Source: Echinarachnius parma (lineage: Eukaryota > Echinodermata > Echinoidea > Clypeasteroida > Echinarachniidae). Taken from it: a DNA stretch of 64,000 nucleotides. The position numbers were made by a program, and so were the translations under genes. Position 1 is the first letter of the stretch. Every line of letters begins with the position of its first letter. Positions 51,701-57,700 of the stretch are shown here, piece after piece. The stretch spans positions 248,001 to 312,000 of the forward strand of contig JBAMJV010003033.1 of the NCBI GenBank assembly GCA_037951105.1. Reading direction: 5' to 3'. Under the pieces are notes generated by a model. It made no database searches and was not told where the DNA came from. It saw nothing but the letters and a program-made list of their open reading frames with translations.

Positions 51701-54700
51701 ATCCCACTGTCTAATATCCTTTCATCAGTTCTGCAGTAGAAGTCTCCATGTATTATCCATGTCAAGTGAAGCAGAGATGATCCCCTCAGGAATGTGGGAT
51801 TTCCACTTTTTGCTCCCAAATGGTGGACATTTGTATACAAGGGTATACAAAAGCAATTATGGGGATTGGCTTGGATTATGTAAAGATGTTGAACAAAACA
51901 AACGATGGAAAATAAGCACTGAATAAATACAAGTACTCATCTGTTGAGAAAGAGAAGGCAACTTCTTCGTTTTTTCTTTTTTTTTTTACTTTGGAGATAA
52001 TCATACTGTCTGGGACTCTAGGAGCCTTGTAGAAACCATATATGTGGCTCTCTTTTAGTTTTGATAAGAGCTCTACAAGTTGGTGTGCATATAACTCAAT
52101 TTAGTCAAATTTTGACTCAATGCCCTTTTCACCCTCAACTAATGCAATGGCCTGGGAATTATTTGAGTGAAAAGGGAAGATAAGAGAGTTCTGATAAACA
52201 CTCTTGGATATGCCATACTGGCTGATGGCTATAGCCTATTACTGACCAAGTTAGCTATCGAGTTGGTTCACGTTATACACCTAGTCCTACACATGTACAT
52301 CATATGGTAAATCGCAATTATGTAAATTTCACAAAGTTCTGTCTCATTAATTGTTAACTTAGAAGGCAATGTTTACTATTTACTATTGATATACATACCA
52401 AAAAAGTCAAAATGTGAGGGGAAAAGTGATGCTACATTAAGAATAAAATAGTTTTGTGTGTGTGACAAATCCTGTATCTTTTAAATACATTTTACACACA
52501 TCATATTGTAACACATTTTTTTGGGCTCATTTATATTATGATTTGGCATTGAAAAAGCACTGTAATGAGCAGATCACTCAAGTGTGAAGGACATTGTTCA
52601 TTATCAAAAACAGGGCATATTACTTTTATACCCTGGGGGAAATCATTTCTAAATGTCAGTGCAGACTATTCTTAAAACCTGATACATCAGCATTGTTAGA
52701 AATCGATCTTCATCACCTTGGCATTCCACAGCATAAACGCACAGCTATTAATAGAAATGAAATTATTGGTGTTGCTATAGGGAGCCACACTGAGATAGTT
52801 TTTACCACCGGTTTTGCGTTGTTTTTTATTTATCAGGTATAAAGGAAAGGCGATTTTGAGCAAGGGAAGGGAAGCAGTACTTGGCATTGAGTTTTTTTCT
52901 GCAAGTCTTGCTTTTTTTTCAAAAAGAAGGAGATGGAAGTAAGGATTTTTCAAGAGTCACACATATTAACGTTTTGTTGTTGTTTTTGCTTTGTTTCACC
53001 AGGTATACGGACAGAAGATGTGGAGCAAGGGGAAGGGGGAAGTGGTACCTCGTCTCACACAGACCACGGTGCGTACGAGGCCCATGACGAAGATGCTGTG
53101 CATTCAGAACTGGTGGACGACATGCCCCTCGTCGGATCAGAGGATGAAGGGAACATCATGGAGGAGGTAAACATCAATGTTATTAATCTGTTCTCTCCTA
53201 GTTATTTTTAAAACCTATACAATAAATTACATAGATTGACTGGTTCCAATGAGCAATTCGTTAATGAATAATGAAACATTTCTATGGATTAAAGTCATTC
53301 ATTAATATTAAAAACTTCTCTGGCTTGAAAACAGTCTTTATGAAAATTCAGCCACTTAGGCATAACGTTAAAATGTGGAATGTATATAATTAACAAATAC
53401 AAATAAATGAACTCATGACGGCTGGCTCAAGTTGGCCAAAATGCGAGTGCATAATTTCTCCCCAAAAGTGGCATTCAGATTTTTCCCTACACTACAAGTT
53501 TTTTTGCAAACAAAATGTTTTGGGCTTTCCTTTACGTGAATAGTTTGCATGAATTATAAAGAATTATAAATTGACCGACAAAACTTAATTTTGCTCTTTA
53601 ACAGACTCTCCCACCCGATGCCAGCCCATCGATAGGAGACCTTGAGCTTGCCTTCCAGTACAATGGAGAGGCACGCCGCATGAACGTCACCGTCATCAAG
53701 TGCCACGGCCTGCCAATCAAGTCCAACGGTGGCGCCTCCAGCTGGCGTCTGCGCCTCCTCCTCCTTCCCAGCAAGCGCCAACGAGCCAAGACCCACATCC
53801 GCGAGTCACAGGACCCTCTCTTCAAGGAGCTGTTCCGCTTCTCGCGCATCTTCCCCCACGAGGTGGTGAGCACGGCGCTGCGCTGCCGGCTCTACACCGC
53901 CGAGAGGCTGCGCAAGGAGAGGCTGGTCGGGGAGAGTGTTATTAAGTTCTCGTCGCTCAACATCGCCAACAAGCAGATCATCAAGGTCAAGATCACTTCT
54001 CGCAGTGAGACAGTGAGTGGAATTATTCTTTTTCTATGTCAGTGATACCAAATAATTTAACAATCTGATCCTGCACCTATGACTTTGCCATTTCCTGTAA
54101 AAATTACGTATTGAAACGTTAAATGTTTACTTCTGAATGGAAAGTAGTAATGGTACTTAAAGGGCAATGCAACTCAAGAATAGAGTTTATCCTACTTGAT
54201 ATATCGTAATATGCCTTTTTATTATATATAACATAACTCCGACTCAGATTTCTGCTTTGGGAGAAATATGTGAAAACTCTATCGGGTTTACCACTATTCA
54301 TGCGAACACTGGAGGCCGCCATTATTAGGTGTGTGCGGACTTATGGTCAGTGATATGCACTTATGCATTTCAATAGCTTCTATTGAAACCATTGTCTGAA
54401 TACTTGTATATGCTTTGACGAGTCTGTAAATCAGTGAAAAGCTTTTTGTTCGGCCCGTAGCACACTCGTCATAGTTTGCAAAGCATGTCGGGCAATTACA
54501 AGAACATGGCTGCTCCCATCACCTTTTGCCGCCGTAATAATTAGTAAAATGTGGGTATGTTCACGTAAGGATTTCATGGGATCCAGGAGGCCAAAATTGC
54601 CAAGTTATGTATCAAATAATATGCCTGTTCACCCTCTAAACCATAATAATAGCCGAAAGCCATAGTTTCATTGCCCTTTAATATCATTGATTTATAGAAA

Positions 54701-57700
54701 TGCATTCTCATGTGCACTTGGACTAAGGCTGAGTCATGTCGGTAATTGTCGGAACCGGGTCCCGATAAACTTTTACCGGTCGGGAACCGGTATCCCGATA
54801 AATTTTTACCCTCGAAACTCGACCGGTAAAATCACGCAATCGTGCACGCATCGGCAAAAATGCACTGTATGGGGCTTATATTGCTCTTTTTATATGCAAA
54901 TAACATTATAAATACCGAAGCTTTTATGGATTTACATATCAATCTTTACGGGAAAATAGTTACAGACTATCCAGAATTAACTCAGTTTCGAATGAAAAGT
55001 ACTTTTTTTCGAAGTAAATTGGACCTAGAAATCGATCGTTTGTTCACCATTGCCCATCGCAACACGGTTCACAGAAACTTAGCCCGCTAGTCGGGCGGGG
55101 GAAACATCACATGTACGATCGCTTGTGACAGTGAGCCACTGCATGCCCTTAAAAAGTGGCTATAAATTAGCCTTTTCGCAATCAACACCATTTTGATATT
55201 CTACTTACATGATTTCGAATGGCGTTTGACAGCCGAACAGAAAAAAAAGAGCCCCGAAACAATGAAAACAACTACTCAAAACATCGATAAAAAACGACTA
55301 CATCACTCCAATTCGCTCGTATACCCTGTGTGCAAGTTACGGGGTCTCTTTTCTTGCGCAAGATCCATCCGCCGGGGACTTCCCCAATTCCTGGCGGATG
55401 GATCTTGCCGATAGAGGGCGGACTGGAACATAGTCCCGTAACTTGCACACAGGGTATACGAGCGAATGGGAGCGATGTAGTCGTTTTTTATCGATGTTTT
55501 GAGTAGTTGTTTTCATTGTTTTGGGGCTCATTTTTGTTTCTGTTCGGCTGTCAAACGCCATGAAATCATGTAAGTAGAATATCAAAACATTTTTAAATGG
55601 TGCAAATGACCAAAAAACGTATTTTGAGCCACTTTTTGAATGCACTGGCTCATCAGCTGGATCATACAAAGATCCATCAGACAACTCCCCTGGAGTATCG
55701 GACTAACATTGTGTGCACATCCGCCGACAATATCGTTCAAATGACTAGCAATTTTGCGCTTCCTGTTCAATTTCTGACTGTCAAATGAAGTAATGAACCA
55801 AGAATTTCTCGAAAATAACCACTCTTTAAAGTAAATGATATCAATTGCCCCGTTTTTATTTGAATTCCGCTACATTATTGTGATAATCTTAATTTCTTTT
55901 TTAACATTTTATTTTTTTAATTTTTTTTTCGGGGCACTGTTTCCCGATATACCGAACCGGGTCCCGATTGAAACGGTCGGTAACCGGTGTGATCGACCGA
56001 ACCGACTCAGCCTTAACTTGGACAATATTGTTTTATATTCTCACATTTTATGGGACATTAAAATTATTATAGCCAATTGACCTGTTCCCTATTAGATTTT
56101 TCAATTCCCATGGAGATGAAATATGACCCACCAGGTTCCCATAGGCAATGAATGAACACTTGTTTCCCTATTTATTTGTATTTATTTATTTTTTTTAAAT
56201 TTTTTTTTTGGGGGGGAAGGGAATTGGTAAACGCATTTTACATTTGTTGTTTTACCGTACTCATTTATTATTTGTCATACCCCTTTAAGTCTTCCCTCAG
56301 ACTCTAGCACCTAGTTCTACAGTTTCTGCCCAATACAAAATGTTGCAGAGCTCCTCTGGGGACTGTTACCCACAAAACAAACTATAATATTTTATAAATG
56401 AAAATGTAAAATGCACAAGAAAATTTGGTTTCCCCGGGATTCGAACCATATAGACCTGTAGATGGCTAGACCTTTTTTTTTTAACCGACTGAGCTAGGAG
56501 ACCATCTGTTGATCATTTGTCCCTGAAACCCTCTCCAATGTTTGTGATGGTCAGAATCTATTACAATCCTGATACAAGCCCGAAGGATAAGAAACCAACT
56601 TAGGGATATGTGCGAGGGAAGTAATCACCGAATTGATGCAGTTTTTTTGTATCAGAGAGAAATTGACCAGAAATATATACAGTATAACATAAGAAATTGA
56701 CCAGAAATATATACAGTATAACATAAATAAAAAAATGAACAAAGAATCCTGGGGAACCCTGATTTCTTGTTCAATTTTCATTTATCTCTGTATATGAAAT
56801 AATATGATATTCTATGTTACTATTAAGTTCATCAATTTCATGTTCGCTCAAGGCCTTGGTCAGACTTGTCAGACTCCAGTTCCCCGTCCATGCAGTCCCC
56901 GAGTCGAGGAAGTGTCCCAGAGCTTCTAGTGGACTGCGCTGCAGCAGAAACAAACTTTAATTTTGTAGTTTTATCATGTTCATTGATCTGTTTTCCCTTT
57001 CTCTATCTTCACTCAGGGCCAAGGTGGATCTCCCTACTCCAGTACCTCAGACTTGTCAGACTCCAGCACCTCGTCCATGCAGTCCCTGAGTCGAGGAAGT
57101 GTCCCAGAGCTCCTGGTGGGTCTCTGCTACAACGCCAACACAGGGAGACTGGATGTGGAGGTCATTAAGGGGAGCCACTTCAAGCAGAGAGCTGCAGGGA
57201 GGGCACCAGGTAAAACCCTGATTTATGTGTATTTTTAATGTATATATGAATATTATTGTTATTGTACCAATGTACCATGATCATTGTTGGTCTTCGGACC
57301 TTTGTATCATGTCATTTATACCGGAAATAAATAAATAAATAAATAAATTAATTAATTAATAAAACTTGGTAGCTTAGTTACTAATCTGCAAAGAAGAAAA
57401 CATTTCTACTAGTATATTTGATGTCTTGGTTGGAGTGTGCTACAATGCCAACACAGAAAAGCTAGCTGTGATGGTTGTGAAGGGGATTAGGGGGAATCCG
57501 AAAGGCGACCAGGTAAATTGAGGGGATATGTTTGTGTAAACCCATTTGGGATACTAAGGACTTCAATCTTCACTAACCTGTCAGTTATGAATTTGACGTC
57601 ATATGAGTTTTGTCCTATTAAATTCTAGGCTTGGGGTATAACTCTGATGTAAGAAGTACTGACAAAGTTCAGTTAACTGCTCGTTTGACCAATGCTTTTT

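Noticed and set aside
52933-53211. Frame starting ATG 52933 that reads through the 53003 acceptor with a CCCFCF N-terminus
   Set aside because: The Cys/Phe run is the translated pyrimidine tract of a strong acceptor. Tempting as a seventh Cys-rich N-terminus, but nothing supports its use over splicing.
53554-53873. Minus-strand frames opposite the C2A exon
   Set aside because: Shadow frames of a GC-rich coding exon on the other strand.
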